DNA of 64,000 bases from Phytoamicus setariae (GCF_016722925.1 NZ_JAEQNC010000009.1:62001-126000), one strand, 5' to 3'. Shown: positions 17,299-26,881, counted from the first letter of the stretch. Numbers and translations: made by a program. The notes: a model not told the origin generated them from the sequence alone.

Positions 17299-18720
17299 AT
17301 GGATAAAACCGCCTCAGCCGACGCCACCGATCTCGCACACGCGCTCAGGACCGGAGGCCTGACCTGCACGGACGCCATGCAGGCGTCTCTTGCAGCAGCA
17401 GAAGTCCATGCCTCGCTCGGCGCCATTGCCCATCTCGATTCCGGGATGGGTTTGGCGGGAGCGGCAGCCATGGACATGGAACGGCTGGGAGAGCCTGAAC
17501 GTTTTGCTGCCCGGCCCTTCGCCGGCGTGCCGACGCTGGCCAAAGATCTGGGCGGACCGTTCGCGGGACTGCCGGTGACCGCCGGTTCGCGCCTTTTCAA
17601 GCGAGAGGGCGGCCAAGCGGATTCCGATCTCGCCGCCCGTTTCCGCGACGCCGGCTTTTGCCTGTTCGGGTTGACCACGAGCCCGGAATTCGGCCTGTCG
17701 CTATCAAGCGAACCGGCCATCGGCCCGATCTGCCGCAATCCTCTGGACCCGACGCGGACCGCCGGCGGCTCGTCGGGCGGTTCCGCCGCCGCTGTTGCTG
17801 CCGGAATCGTCTCGATCGCCCATGCCACCGATGCCGGCGGCTCGATCCGTGTACCGGCCGCTTGCTGCGGTCTCGTGGGCCTGAAACCGGGTCGCGGTGC
17901 AATGCCCGCCGGCCCAGCCTTCGGCAATCATCTCGGCGGCATTGCCAGCGAACTCGCGGTCTGCCGTACGGTGCGCGACACTGCTGAGATTTTCAACGCC
18001 TTGCGCGGCAAAGCCAGAGGGCCGTTTCCGGACCCCGCTGTGGCAGATGTCGAAAATCGCCGCTTGCGTGTCGGCGTGCTCCTCGACACCGGAAGGCAGT
18101 ATCCGACCGATGCCGACAGGCTTGCAGCCGTCGAGGCTGCAGCGCGGGCTCTCGGACCCGATGGGCACACAATCGTTCCACTCGAATGGGCCGATTTCGA
18201 ACCGGGCGTCGCCGCCATTAGCCGGGCTTTTGGCGATATCGTTTCCGTCAATCTCGCCACCTTGTTTCAAACGCTGGCGCTCGACGTCGCCAACACCGAA
18301 CCGCTTACCCAGGCCTTCGTCGCACGCGGACAAGCCATGGCCGCGACCGCGCTCTGGGATTCACTGAACGCCGGCGTGCTGGTCAGCCGCGACCTCTGGA
18401 GCATTTTCGATACTGTCGATTGCATCCTCATGCCGATGCTGTCGTCCGCGCCGCTTGCGATCGGTTCGTTTCCATCGGATCATCAGGATACGGATTTGCA
18501 TCTCGACAGGATGAACGCGTTTGCGCCATTGGCCGCCCTCGCCAATGTTTCGGGATTTCCCGCCCTCACCCTGCCTTTCGGCAATGACGCGGGCGGCCTG
18601 CCCCTGCCGGTTCAGATCATGGCGCCGATGGGTCACGAACCGCTGCTGCTGTCGCTCGCCGCCCGCCTCGAGGCCGAATGCCGCTGGCAGCATCGTTTTC
18701 CCATCGCAGGACTTGCATGA
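17299..18720 (+). CDS. amidase signature family amidohydrolase
   Basis: A 473-residue amidase. The Ser-cisSer-Lys triad is visible: Lys82 in TLAKDLGG, Ser158 in AGGSSGGS and the nucleophile Ser182 in DAGGSIR. It cleaves an amide or carbamoyl group in the cytoplasm. It starts 12 nt after the binding-protein stop with no recognisable ribosome binding site, since the hairpin arm occupies that place; translation probably depends on coupling. It overlaps the following ATPase gene by 4 nt. The importer and deaminase context suggests an acyclic product of ring opening as substrate. Confidence 0.85.
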   Translation: MDKTASADATDLAHALRTGGLTCTDAMQASLAAAEVHASLGAIAHLDSGMGLAGAAAMDMERLGEPERFAARPFAGVPTLAKDLGGPFAGLPVTAGSRLFKREGGQADSDLAARFRDAGFCLFGLTTSPEFGLSLSSEPAIGPICRNPLDPTRTAGGSSGGSAAAVAAGIVSIAHATDAGGSIRVPAACCGLVGLKPGRGAMPAGPAFGNHLGGIASELAVCRTVRDTAEIFNALRGKARGPFPDPAVADVENRRLRVGVLLDTGRQYPTDADRLAAVEAAARALGPDGHTIVPLEWADFEPGVAAISRAFGDIVSVNLATLFQTLALDVANTEPLTQAFVARGQAMAATALWDSLNAGVLVSRDLWSIFDTVDCILMPMLSSAPLAIGSFPSDHQDTDLHLDRMNAFAPLAALANVSGFPALTLPFGNDAGGLPLPVQIMAPMGHEPLLLSLAARLEAECRWQHRFPIAGLA

Positions 18721-20246
18721 TGACGGCACCGGTTCTGGAAATCGCCGGTGTCAGCAAGCGCTTCGGCACCAATCTCGCCAATGACGACATCTCGATGACG
18801 CTCGCCAAGGGCGAAGTTGTGGCGCTGCTGGGCGAAAACGGCGCCGGCAAGACGACGCTGATGAGCATTCTCTTCGGCCATTATGTACCGGATGAAGGCC
18901 GGATCCTGATCGACGGAGTGGAATTGCCGCCGGGCAAGCCACGCGCCGCCATTCGCGCGGGCGTCGGCATGGTGCACCAGCATTTCTCGCTCGCACCCAA
19001 TCTGACGGTGCTCGAAAACGTCATGACCGGTACGGAAAAGCTCTTGTCGTGGCGGTCGGAAACATCTGCGGCCCGCAACAGGTTGCTCGACATCTCCGAG
19101 CGCTTCGGCCTGAAGGTCGACCCGGATGCGCGGCTAGGCGACCTCTCGGTCGGCGAACAGCAGCGCGTCGAGATCCTCAAGGCTTTGTACAACGATGCCC
19201 GCATCCTGATCCTGGACGAACCGACGGCGGTTCTGACCAATATCGAGGCCGAGCGGCTGTTTACGACGCTCAAGGAAATGGCCAGCCAGGGTCTCTCGCT
19301 GATCTTCATTTCGCACAAGCTCGACGAGGTGATGGCCGCCGCCGACCGGATCGTCGTGCTGCGCGGCGGCAAGATGGTCGCCGAGCGCAAGGCTGAAGAC
19401 ACCAACAAGGCCGAACTGGCCGAGCTCATGGTCGGCCACCGGGTGACGCGCCCGGTGCGCGAGCCCTCGAAACCGGGCGCCGTGGTGCTGGAAGCCGCCG
19501 ACATCACGGTCAGGATCGGCGGTGTCGATCGACTGAAAAGCGTCAGCTTCCGGCTGCGCGAGGGCGAAATCCTCGGCATTATCGGCGTCTCGGGCAATGG
19601 TCAGGCGGCACTTGCACATCTGCTGTCCGGCACGCTGTCGCGCAACGCCGGCGATCTCCGTTTGTTTGGCGAGCCCATCGGCAATCTCGGCGTTGCCGAT
19701 GTCGTCAGCGCCGGCATCGGTCGCATCCCCGAGGACCGCAACACGGAGGGCGCCATCGGCGAAATGGCGATCTGGGAAAATGCGGTGCTGGAACGGATTA
19801 CCTCGTTTTCGCGAGGCGGCTTTGTCAACCGCAAGGCCGGCATGGCCTTCGCCAGGGAGATCATCGACCAATTCGATGTTCGCGGCGGCAATCCGGCAAG
19901 CCGCACCCGGCTGCTTTCGGGTGGCAACATGCAAAAGCTGATCCTCGGCCGCAATCTTCATGAACGGCCCCGCATTCTCATCGCCGCCCAACCGGCGCGC
20001 GGCCTGGACGAGGGCGCGGTCGCCGCTGTGCATTCTCGCCTGCTGGAGGCCCGGCGGCAGGGCACCGCGGTGCTGCTGATTTCGGAAGATCTCGATGAAG
20101 TCATTGCCCTGGCCGATCGCATCCAGGCAATCGTCGGAGGCCGATTGTCGCCGCCGGTGGAGGCAGATGACGCCGATGCCCGCATGCTTGGCCTGATGAT
20201 GGCCGGCGAATGGCAAGCAAACAGCGAGGCCGGCCATGCGATTTGA
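18717..20246 (+). CDS. BMP/nucleoside-type ABC transporter, duplicated ATP-binding protein
   Basis: A 509-residue ATPase with two nucleotide-binding domains, as in sugar and nucleoside importers. The first half has Walker A GENGAGKTT, LSVGEQQR and ILILDEPTAVLT; the second has a degenerate P-loop (GVSGNGQAA) and LLSGGNMQKL. The start is ATG 18717 or 18720. It overlaps the amidase gene by 4 nt and the next permease gene by 11 nt. Confidence 0.9.
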   Translation: MMTAPVLEIAGVSKRFGTNLANDDISMTLAKGEVVALLGENGAGKTTLMSILFGHYVPDEGRILIDGVELPPGKPRAAIRAGVGMVHQHFSLAPNLTVLENVMTGTEKLLSWRSETSAARNRLLDISERFGLKVDPDARLGDLSVGEQQRVEILKALYNDARILILDEPTAVLTNIEAERLFTTLKEMASQGLSLIFISHKLDEVMAAADRIVVLRGGKMVAERKAEDTNKAELAELMVGHRVTRPVREPSKPGAVVLEAADITVRIGGVDRLKSVSFRLREGEILGIIGVSGNGQAALAHLLSGTLSRNAGDLRLFGEPIGNLGVADVVSAGIGRIPEDRNTEGAIGEMAIWENAVLERITSFSRGGFVNRKAGMAFAREIIDQFDVRGGNPASRTRLLSGGNMQKLILGRNLHERPRILIAAQPARGLDEGAVAAVHSRLLEARRQGTAVLLISEDLDEVIALADRIQAIVGGRLSPPVEADDADARMLGLMMAGEWQANSEAGHAI

Positions 20247-21285
20247 GCGCCGCGACCATCGCCCCCTCTATCTGCTGGTTCTGACGCCGGTGCTTGCGGT
20301 CATCGCAGCCCTTGCTCTGTCGGGTATTCTGATCGCCATCGCCGGCGCGCCCGTGCTCGAAGCCTATTGGCGCATCCTGACCAGCGCGTTCGGCTCGCGC
20401 CTGTCGGCCACCGAGACGCTGACGCGGGCCACCCCGCTGATGCTGACCGGACTTGCAGCAGCCGTCGCCTTTCGGGCAAGGTTGTGGAACATCGGCGCCG
20501 AAGGCCAGTTTTATCTCGGCGCCATCGCCGTGGCAGCCGCCGGTTCGCAATTGCTTGCCGGCCTGCCTGCGCCCGTCGTCATCCCGCTACTGTTGGTGAT
20601 CGGGGCAATTGCCGGCATGGCGCTGATCCTTATTCCGCTCTGGCTGCGCCTGCGTTTTTCGGTCGACGAGGTGGTCACCAGCCTGCTGCTCAATTTCATC
20701 GCGCTGCTGTTCGTCTCGATGCTGATCGACGGCGTGCTGAAGGATCCGATGGCCTTTGGCTGGCCACAGTCCCAACCTGTCAGCGATGCGGCAACCTTGC
20801 CCAAACTGATCGCCCGTTCACGCCTGCATATCGGTTTTGCGATCGCCATTGGGCTCGCCATCCTCGTCCATCTCATCCAGTCGCGCACGGTGTTCGGCAT
20901 GCAGTCGCGCGCCGCCGGCCTTAATCCGGAGGGCGCGGTCTTTGCCGGGGTGCCGCTCGGACGGACGCTGGTGAAGGTTGCCTGCCTCTCGGGAGGACTG
21001 GCGGGACTTGCCGGTGCCATAGAAGTGATGGGCGTCAAGGGCTATGTGACAACGGATCTTTCGCCCGGCTTCGGCTATGCCGGCATCGTCGTCGCCATGC
21101 TCGCCAATCTCAACCCGCTCGGCGTGGTGCTGGCGGCGCTGTTCACCGCGACCATGTTTGTCGGTGCCGACGGCATGAGCCGCAGCCTCGGCATTCCGAC
21201 CTATATCGCCGACGTCACCGTGGCGCTGTCGCTGCTGACCATGCTGATCGCGCTGTTCTTTACCCAATACAGGATCCGCCGATGA
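20236..21285 (+). CDS. ABC transporter permease, nucleoside/BMP type (first)
   Basis: A 349-residue inner-membrane permease of the branched-chain/monosaccharide permease superfamily (BPD_transp_2), with 8-10 hydrophobic segments and the motif FRARLWNIGAEGQFYLGA typical of YufP-like nucleoside permeases. It overlaps both neighbours. Confidence 0.88.
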   Translation: MRFERRDHRPLYLLVLTPVLAVIAALALSGILIAIAGAPVLEAYWRILTSAFGSRLSATETLTRATPLMLTGLAAAVAFRARLWNIGAEGQFYLGAIAVAAAGSQLLAGLPAPVVIPLLLVIGAIAGMALILIPLWLRLRFSVDEVVTSLLLNFIALLFVSMLIDGVLKDPMAFGWPQSQPVSDAATLPKLIARSRLHIGFAIAIGLAILVHLIQSRTVFGMQSRAAGLNPEGAVFAGVPLGRTLVKVACLSGGLAGLAGAIEVMGVKGYVTTDLSPGFGYAGIVVAMLANLNPLGVVLAALFTATMFVGADGMSRSLGIPTYIADVTVALSLLTMLIALFFTQYRIRR

Positions 21286-22226
21286 TGCAGTTGTTCGACA
21301 TCGTCGCGTCTGCCGGGCTCTGGGCCGCCGTGCTGCGCATCGCCACGCCGCTGATCTTCGGCACGCTCGGCGCCCTGCTCTGCGAGCGGGCCGGCGTGCT
21401 CAATCTCGGCATCGAGGGCATCATGACCTTTGGCGCGATGATCGGCTGGCTGTCGGTCTATCATGGCGCCGATCTCTGGACCGGGCTGCTGATTGCCGCC
21501 ATTGCTGGTGGCGTCTTCGGCCTGCTGCATTCGGCGCTGACCGTCACCCTCGGCCTGTCCCAGCATGTGGCGGGACTGGGCGTAACGCTGTTTGCTTCCA
21601 GTTTCAGCTATTATGTCTTCCGGCTGATCGTGCCGGTGGCCAATACGCCGCCGACCATCGTGCCGTTCCAGCCGATTGCCATTCCGGGCCTATCGGACCT
21701 GCCGTTCATCGGGCAAGCGCTGTTCACACAGACCGCCCCCACCTATCTCGCCATCGTCATCGCGCTGCTGATGGCCTACATCATCTTTCGCACGCCGGTA
21801 GGTCTGGCGATCCGGATGACCGGCGAGAACCCGCATGCCGCTGAGGCGCAGGGCGTCAATCCGATGAAGGTGCGCTATGGCGCCGTCATCGCCGGCAGCG
21901 CGCTGATGGGCATGGGCGGCGCGTACCTGACGCTGTCGGCCTTCAACAGCTTTTTTCCGACCATGATGCAGGGCCGCGGCTGGATCTGCATCGCGCTCGT
22001 GGTCTTCGCCTCGTGGCGACCGGGACGCGCGCTTTTCGGCGCCCTGCTTTTTGCCTTCTTCGATGCCTTCCAGTTGCGCCTGCAAACGGTGCTGAGCGGT
22101 GTCGTGCCCTACCAGATTTTCCTGATGACGCCCTATATACTGTCCATCGTCGCCCTTGCCATCATGGCCCGTCGTGCCCGCGTTCCGCAGGCGCTGATGC
22201 AGCCTTACCGGCGCGGCGAAAGATAA
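21282..22226 (+). CDS. ABC transporter permease, nucleoside/BMP type (second)
   Basis: A 314-residue YufQ-like permease. LLCERAGVLNLGIEGIMTFGA, GLSQHVAGLGVTLFA and AIRMTGENPHAAEAQGV are the family's conserved stretches. It pairs with the preceding permease to form the membrane channel; starts with a 4-nt overlap. Confidence 0.9.
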   Translation: MMQLFDIVASAGLWAAVLRIATPLIFGTLGALLCERAGVLNLGIEGIMTFGAMIGWLSVYHGADLWTGLLIAAIAGGVFGLLHSALTVTLGLSQHVAGLGVTLFASSFSYYVFRLIVPVANTPPTIVPFQPIAIPGLSDLPFIGQALFTQTAPTYLAIVIALLMAYIIFRTPVGLAIRMTGENPHAAEAQGVNPMKVRYGAVIAGSALMGMGGAYLTLSAFNSFFPTMMQGRGWICIALVVFASWRPGRALFGALLFAFFDAFQLRLQTVLSGVVPYQIFLMTPYILSIVALAIMARRARVPQALMQPYRRGER

Positions 22227-22241
22227 TACCGAGGAGTTTCC

Positions 22242-23531
22242 ATGTTCGACCTGATCATCCGCGACGCAAATCTTCCCGATGGCCGCACGAGCATCGACAT
22301 CGCAGTCGAAAAGGGCAAGATCGCCGCAGTCCAGCGAAAGATCGAGGCCACGGCGAAAGAGGAAATCGACGCGACCGGCCGGCTCGTCACGCCGCCCTTC
22401 GTCGATCCGCATTTCCACATGGACGCGACGCTGTCGCTCGGTCTACCCCGCATGAATGTTTCCGGCACCTTGCTCGAGGGCATCGCGCTCTGGGGCGAGT
22501 TGCGGCCCATCGTGACGAGGCAGGAACTGGTCGACCGCGCGCTGCGCTACTGTGATCTTGCGGTTACCCAGGGACTGCTGTTCATCCGCAGCCATGTCGA
22601 CACATCGGATCCGCGACTTGTGACCGCCGAGGCGATGATCGAGGTCCGTGAGAAAGTCGCGCCCTATATCGACTTACAACTCGTCGCATTCCCGCAGGAT
22701 GGCTATTACCGCTCGCCGGGCGCGATAGACGCGCTCAACCGGGCGCTCGACATGGGCGTCGATATCGTCGGCGGCATCCCGCATTTCGAGCGCACGATGG
22801 GCGAAGGCACGGCTTCGGTGGAAGCGCTTTGCCGCATTGCCGCCGATCGCGGCCTGCCTGTGGACATGCATTGCGACGAGACCGACGACCCCCTTTCCCG
22901 CCATATCGAAACGCTCGCGGCCGAAACCATCCGCTTCGGGCTGCAGGGCCGGGTCGCCGGCTCGCATTTGACATCGATGCATTCGATGGACAACTACTAC
23001 GTCTCCAAGCTCATTCCGCTGATGGCGGAAGCGAGGATCAACGTCATTCCCAACCCGCTGATCAACATCATGCTGCAGGGCCGTCACGACACCTATCCGA
23101 AGCGCCGGGGCATGACCCGCGTGCGCGAACTGATGGATGCCGGGCTCAACGTATCCTTCGGGCACGATTGCGTCATGGATCCCTGGTATTCGATGGGCTC
23201 CGGCGACATGCTGGAAGTCGGTCACATGGCCGTCCATGTCGCGCAGATGGCCGGAATCGAGGACAAGAAGAAGATCTTCGGCGCACTGACGGTCAATTCG
23301 GCCAAGACGATGGGCTTGGAGGGCTACGGCTTGGAAAAAGGCTGCAACGCCGATCTCGTCATCCTTCAAGCGGCCGACACGCTTGAGGCGCTACGCCTCA
23401 AGCCAACCCGGCTTGCGGTGATCCGTCGCGGCAAGGTCATCGCCCGGTCGGCGCCACGCATCGGCACGCTGTTTCTCGAAGGGCGTCCGGCAAGCATCGA
23501 CAGCGGGTTGGATTACATTCCCCACTATTGA
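22242..23531 (+). CDS. CodA-like amidohydrolase (cytosine or creatinine deaminase)
   Basis: A 429-residue metal-dependent amidohydrolase co-linear with E. coli cytosine deaminase. It has PPFVDPHFHMD (metal His about 57 and 59), DLQLVAFPQDG, DMHCDETDD, NPLINIMLQGRHDTYPKRRGMTRV and the metal/catalytic Asp in FGHDCVMDPW. Cytosine deaminases can also act as creatinine deaminases (giving N-methylhydantoin), so in this locus either cytosine or creatinine is plausible. A ribosome binding site (CGAGGAG) precedes the start, 15 nt after the permease gene. It is the last gene of the operon. Confidence 0.85.
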   Translation: MFDLIIRDANLPDGRTSIDIAVEKGKIAAVQRKIEATAKEEIDATGRLVTPPFVDPHFHMDATLSLGLPRMNVSGTLLEGIALWGELRPIVTRQELVDRALRYCDLAVTQGLLFIRSHVDTSDPRLVTAEAMIEVREKVAPYIDLQLVAFPQDGYYRSPGAIDALNRALDMGVDIVGGIPHFERTMGEGTASVEALCRIAADRGLPVDMHCDETDDPLSRHIETLAAETIRFGLQGRVAGSHLTSMHSMDNYYVSKLIPLMAEARINVIPNPLINIMLQGRHDTYPKRRGMTRVRELMDAGLNVSFGHDCVMDPWYSMGSGDMLEVGHMAVHVAQMAGIEDKKKIFGALTVNSAKTMGLEGYGLEKGCNADLVILQAADTLEALRLKPTRLAVIRRGKVIARSAPRIGTLFLEGRPASIDSGLDYIPHY

Positions 23532-23552
23532 GAATGGCGTCGGATGGCCAAG

Positions 23553-25091
23553 TCACTGTCGCGGCCACCCCATGGATGCTTCAAATTCCAGAGCCTGGAT
23601 GTCACGCCCGATGGCGGCGACAGCGATGACCTTGTCACCTTTGATGTACCGGACCATGCAGTCGCGCTTGGCCATGCTACCGTCGATCTCTATCCTGTCC
23701 CAGTCATGGGCATAGCCTACGTAGCGGATCGACAGGTCGTAATGGGCGCTCCAGAAGAACGGAGCGCTCTGGAAGGCCCTGCTAACGCCGAGCATGTTTT
23801 CCGCCGCGACCTGGCCTTGACGCTGCGCCACGACCCAGTGCTCGACGCGCCGAGACTGACGGGTGTCCAGGTCGTGCCACTGGGCGACATCGCCGGCGGC
23901 AAATATTCCGGGGATGTTCGTTTCCAGGAATTCATTGACGAGCACCCCTTTGTCGAAGGCGATGCCGGCCTCTGCCGCCAGCACCACTTGCGGCTTCACG
24001 CCCACGCCGACGACGACAAGATCCGCGTCGAACACACGGCCGTCACTCAAGGTGACCGTCCGTTCGTCGATACGCACAGCGGTTGCCCCGAGATGGAAGG
24101 CGACCCCGTGTTGCTCATGCAGGGAGCGAATGAAATCGCCGAGTTCCGGACCCAGCACTGTCTCCAGAGGACGCGCGCCCGGCGCGACGACATGAACCGC
24201 AATGTTTCTGCTGCGCAGGGCAGCGGCGACTTCCAGTCCGATGAAGCCGGCGCCAAGCACGACGGCGACCTTCGCCTCCCCGGCGCGTGCAATGATTGCC
24301 CGACTGTCATTCAGCGAGCGCAACACGAATACATGGGACTGCTCGGCGCCCGGGATCGACAGACGGATGGGCTCTGCCCCCGTGGCCAAAAGCAGCCGAT
24401 CGAATGGGAAAACGCGGCCATCGTCCGTGATCACGCTGCGGCGGACGGTATCGATACGATCGACATTCGTCTGCAGATGAAGGCCGATATTTCGTTTGGT
24501 GTAGAACGCCTGGGAGCGGAGCGGAATCCAGGCTTCCTTGGCTGAGCCCGCCAGATAGTCCTTCGACAGGTTGGGCCGGTCATAGGGCGCGTCGGTATCG
24601 GCGCTGAGCATGGTCAACTCCCCGGAGAAATGGCGCCGGCGCAACATTTCCGCCGCAGCAAAGCCGGCGGCCCCTCCTCCGACGATGACGATCCGTTCCG
24701 GCAAAGGCGGGACATCCCGGGCAAGCTGCGGCACGGCCTGCTCGCCGACAGCAATCTTGTCCGTCACGAAGATCCTGTCGCCCTGGCGTTCGACTTTCCA
24801 TCGCGGCAGCGGATCGAACGCGGGAGCTTGCAGTGCTTCGCCAGTGCGAAGGCTGAAGCAGGCGTGATGCCAGGGGCAACGCACCGTGTCGCCGACGACA
24901 ACCCCGTGCGCCAGTGGCGCCCCATAGTGGGTGCACATGCCGCCGACCGCCAGCACGTCGTCTCCCACGCGTGCCAGCACCACCGGCTCGCCCGCGACAT
25001 GTCCCTGTAGCAGGCTCTTGGCCCCGAACGCGGTGATCGCCACGCCGGCGGCCAGGTCGGGGCCGGTTTCATTTGTCCCATGCGACGCCAT
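23553..25091 (-). CDS. Rieske-ferredoxin reductase fusion (AIF-like FAD oxidoreductase)
   Basis: A 512-residue protein. The N-terminal Rieske domain has CTHYGAPL and CPWHHACF, which ligate a 2Fe-2S cluster. The FAD/NAD(P)H reductase domain starts near residue 135 (RIVIVGGGAAGFAAAEMLRRR), with a second dinucleotide fold at VVLGAGFIGLEVAAAL and an FAD-contact motif IFAAGDVA. Similar Rieske-reductase fusions are found in bacteria and as AIF-like proteins in eukaryotes. The ribosome binding site AAGGAG is 7 nt before ATG 25091. It is divergent from folE across an inverted repeat that looks like a pair of stress promoters. Confidence 0.88.
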   Translation of the reverse strand: MASHGTNETGPDLAAGVAITAFGAKSLLQGHVAGEPVVLARVGDDVLAVGGMCTHYGAPLAHGVVVGDTVRCPWHHACFSLRTGEALQAPAFDPLPRWKVERQGDRIFVTDKIAVGEQAVPQLARDVPPLPERIVIVGGGAAGFAAAEMLRRRHFSGELTMLSADTDAPYDRPNLSKDYLAGSAKEAWIPLRSQAFYTKRNIGLHLQTNVDRIDTVRRSVITDDGRVFPFDRLLLATGAEPIRLSIPGAEQSHVFVLRSLNDSRAIIARAGEAKVAVVLGAGFIGLEVAAALRSRNIAVHVVAPGARPLETVLGPELGDFIRSLHEQHGVAFHLGATAVRIDERTVTLSDGRVFDADLVVVGVGVKPQVVLAAEAGIAFDKGVLVNEFLETNIPGIFAAGDVAQWHDLDTRQSRRVEHWVVAQRQGQVAAENMLGVSRAFQSAPFFWSAHYDLSIRYVGYAHDWDRIEIDGSMAKRDCMVRYIKGDKVIAVAAIGRDIQALEFEASMGWPRQ

Positions 25092-25150
25092 CCCGGTTCT
25101 CCTTCGCTATCTTCCGGCGTCGGCCAATCCGGCGTCGAGCATAAGCATTG

Positions 25151-25240
25151 GACGCAGCATCCGGCAAAAAGTTCCCGCAGATGCCACTCAGATCTTTCCC
25201 CCAAACGGCTGGCCGGGAACTTTTCGCCGGATCAAGCATC
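25151..25240. promoter_or_regulatory. 18-bp inverted repeat, candidate divergent EcfG-type promoters
   Basis: Arms at 25159-25176 and 25215-25232 are inverted copies with one mismatch. Each contains GGGAAC followed by TTTT. Reading outward, each gives GGAAC, 16 nt, then CGTC (minus, 25154-25151) or CATC (plus, 25237-25240). This resembles the GGAAC-N16/17-CGTT promoters of the alphaproteobacterial general stress sigma factor, though the -10 parts are imperfect. Confidence 0.45.
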
Positions 25241-25277
25241 AAACGCCCATTCACGCCGACAAGAAAGAGAGATTTTG

Positions 25278-25946
25278 ATGAACCTGCACACTGAAATTCT
25301 GGAGCGAACCGAGGAGCGTTCAACTCATGACGAAGGCCAGGCATTGTTCGGCCATCCACGGCTCAACGCAACTGGCGCTGGACAGCCAAGCCGGCTCGAA
25401 GCGGAAGAGGCAGTGCGCACGTTGATCCGCTGGGCGGGCGACAATCCGGAACGGGCGGGGCTTCTCGACACGCCGGCCCGGGTCGTCCGCGCCTATGAGG
25501 AATGGTTCGAGGGCTACAACCAGAACCCGGCAAGCCTGCTCGAGCGCACATTCGACGAGATCGGTGGATACAGTCAGGCGGTCGAACTGCATGACATACC
25601 CTTTCATTCAGTCTGCGAACACCACATGGCGACCATTCGCGGCAAGGCGCACATTGCCTATATGCCTGTAGACCGGGTCGTGGGCATTTCCAAACTGGCA
25701 AGAGTGGTAGAGGCCTGCGCACGGCGTTTGCAGATACAGGAACGCTTGACAGACGAGATCGCCTGCGCCATCGACGATGCCCTGCGGCCAGGCGGTGTCG
25801 CCGTCGTCATCGAAGCCGAGCATGGCTGCATGTCCACGCGTGGGGTTTGCGTGCACGGCACGCGCATGGTCACCAAGCGAATGCTCGGCGTCTTCGACAC
25901 CGATGCGGGTCTCAGGCGTGAGTTCCTTTCGTCGATCGGCATGTGA
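25278..25946 (+). CDS. folE: GTP cyclohydrolase I
   Basis: A 222-residue type I GTP cyclohydrolase, which converts GTP to dihydroneopterin triphosphate. Zinc and active-site residues are visible in FHSVCEHHM and GCMSTRGVCVHGTRM. The start at 25278 (MNLHTEIL) fits family length; the open frame upstream crosses the divergent promoter. This is probably an accessory copy, on a replicon, rather than the main folate gene. Confidence 0.9.
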   Translation: MNLHTEILERTEERSTHDEGQALFGHPRLNATGAGQPSRLEAEEAVRTLIRWAGDNPERAGLLDTPARVVRAYEEWFEGYNQNPASLLERTFDEIGGYSQAVELHDIPFHSVCEHHMATIRGKAHIAYMPVDRVVGISKLARVVEACARRLQIQERLTDEIACAIDDALRPGGVAVVIEAEHGCMSTRGVCVHGTRMVTKRMLGVFDTDAGLRREFLSSIGM

Positions 25947-25986
25947 CGATTGCCGAAAAATCTATCGCCACCTGGGAGCTTCGCTC

Positions 25987-26865
25987 ATGGCCAATATTCC
26001 CCCTCGACCGAAAACCGCTTTCATCTTTGCCGGGGGCGGCAGCTTCGGTGCCATTCAGGTCGGGATGCTGCGTGCGTTGACAAGGAGAGGCATGACAGCG
26101 GACATGGTTGTCGGCTCAAGCGTCGGCGCCTTGAATGGCGCCTACTATGCCGGCAACCCCACGGCCGCCGGTGTCGAGCGGCTGGAAGCGATCTGGCGTG
26201 GACTTAGGCGACGCGACGTGTTTCCGCTACGGCTGAAGGCAATGTTGAGTTTTCTATATCGGCGCGATTTCCTCGTCGCGTCCGATGGGCTGCACCGCCT
26301 TGTCGAACGCAATCTTGCCTATCGGAATCTGGAAGATGCGGCGATCCCAATCCATATCGTCGCGACAAACATCCTGACAGGCGGAACGGTCGTTTTGTCG
26401 GAGGGTTCGGCTGCGCAGGCGATCATCGCCAGTGCGGCAATCCCGGCGGCCTTTGCGCCGGTGAATTTCAACGGCCTCTATCTTGCCGACGGTGCCGTTT
26501 CGAGCAACACACCGATCAAAGTGGCGGTGGAACAGGGCGCCCAGCGCCTGATCGTTCTGCCGACCGGCTATGCCTGTGCGCTGGACAAGCCGCCCGTTGG
26601 GATGATCGCCAACGCACTGCATGCGCTGACGCTGCTTGTCGTCAGGCAATTGTGGAGCGAACTGGAGACTCTGGACAAGAGCATTGATTTCTTCATCCTG
26701 CCGCCGCTATGCCCACTAGTCGGATCGCCCTACGATTTTTCGCAGACGGCCGAACTCATCGAACGGGCCGCGCGCAGCACCGATGACTGGATCGCAAACG
26801 GCGGCTTTGAATGGCCAGGCGTTTATTCCCAACTGAGTACGCATACACACGCGCATCAACATTAA
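25987..26865 (+). CDS. patatin-like phospholipase
   Basis: A 292-residue patatin-fold lipase. The oxyanion loop is AGGGSFG (about 15-21), the nucleophile Ser45 is in GSSVG, and the catalytic Asp is in YLADGA. It lacks an obvious signal peptide and ends in a His-rich tail (THTHAHQH). It follows folE by 40 bp on the same strand and may share its promoter. Confidence 0.85.
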   Translation: MANIPPRPKTAFIFAGGGSFGAIQVGMLRALTRRGMTADMVVGSSVGALNGAYYAGNPTAAGVERLEAIWRGLRRRDVFPLRLKAMLSFLYRRDFLVASDGLHRLVERNLAYRNLEDAAIPIHIVATNILTGGTVVLSEGSAAQAIIASAAIPAAFAPVNFNGLYLADGAVSSNTPIKVAVEQGAQRLIVLPTGYACALDKPPVGMIANALHALTLLVVRQLWSELETLDKSIDFFILPPLCPLVGSPYDFSQTAELIERAARSTDDWIANGGFEWPGVYSQLSTHTHAHQH

Positions 26866-26881
26866 CCTGCTGTCAGGTTAA
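26862..26881 (+). terminator. stem-loop at the patatin stop codon
   Basis: TTAACCTG and CAGGTTAA form a perfect 8-bp stem with a CTGT loop; the 5' arm includes the patatin stop codon. A moderately T-rich stretch follows. 26882-27039 holds nothing else that I recognise. Confidence 0.5.
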
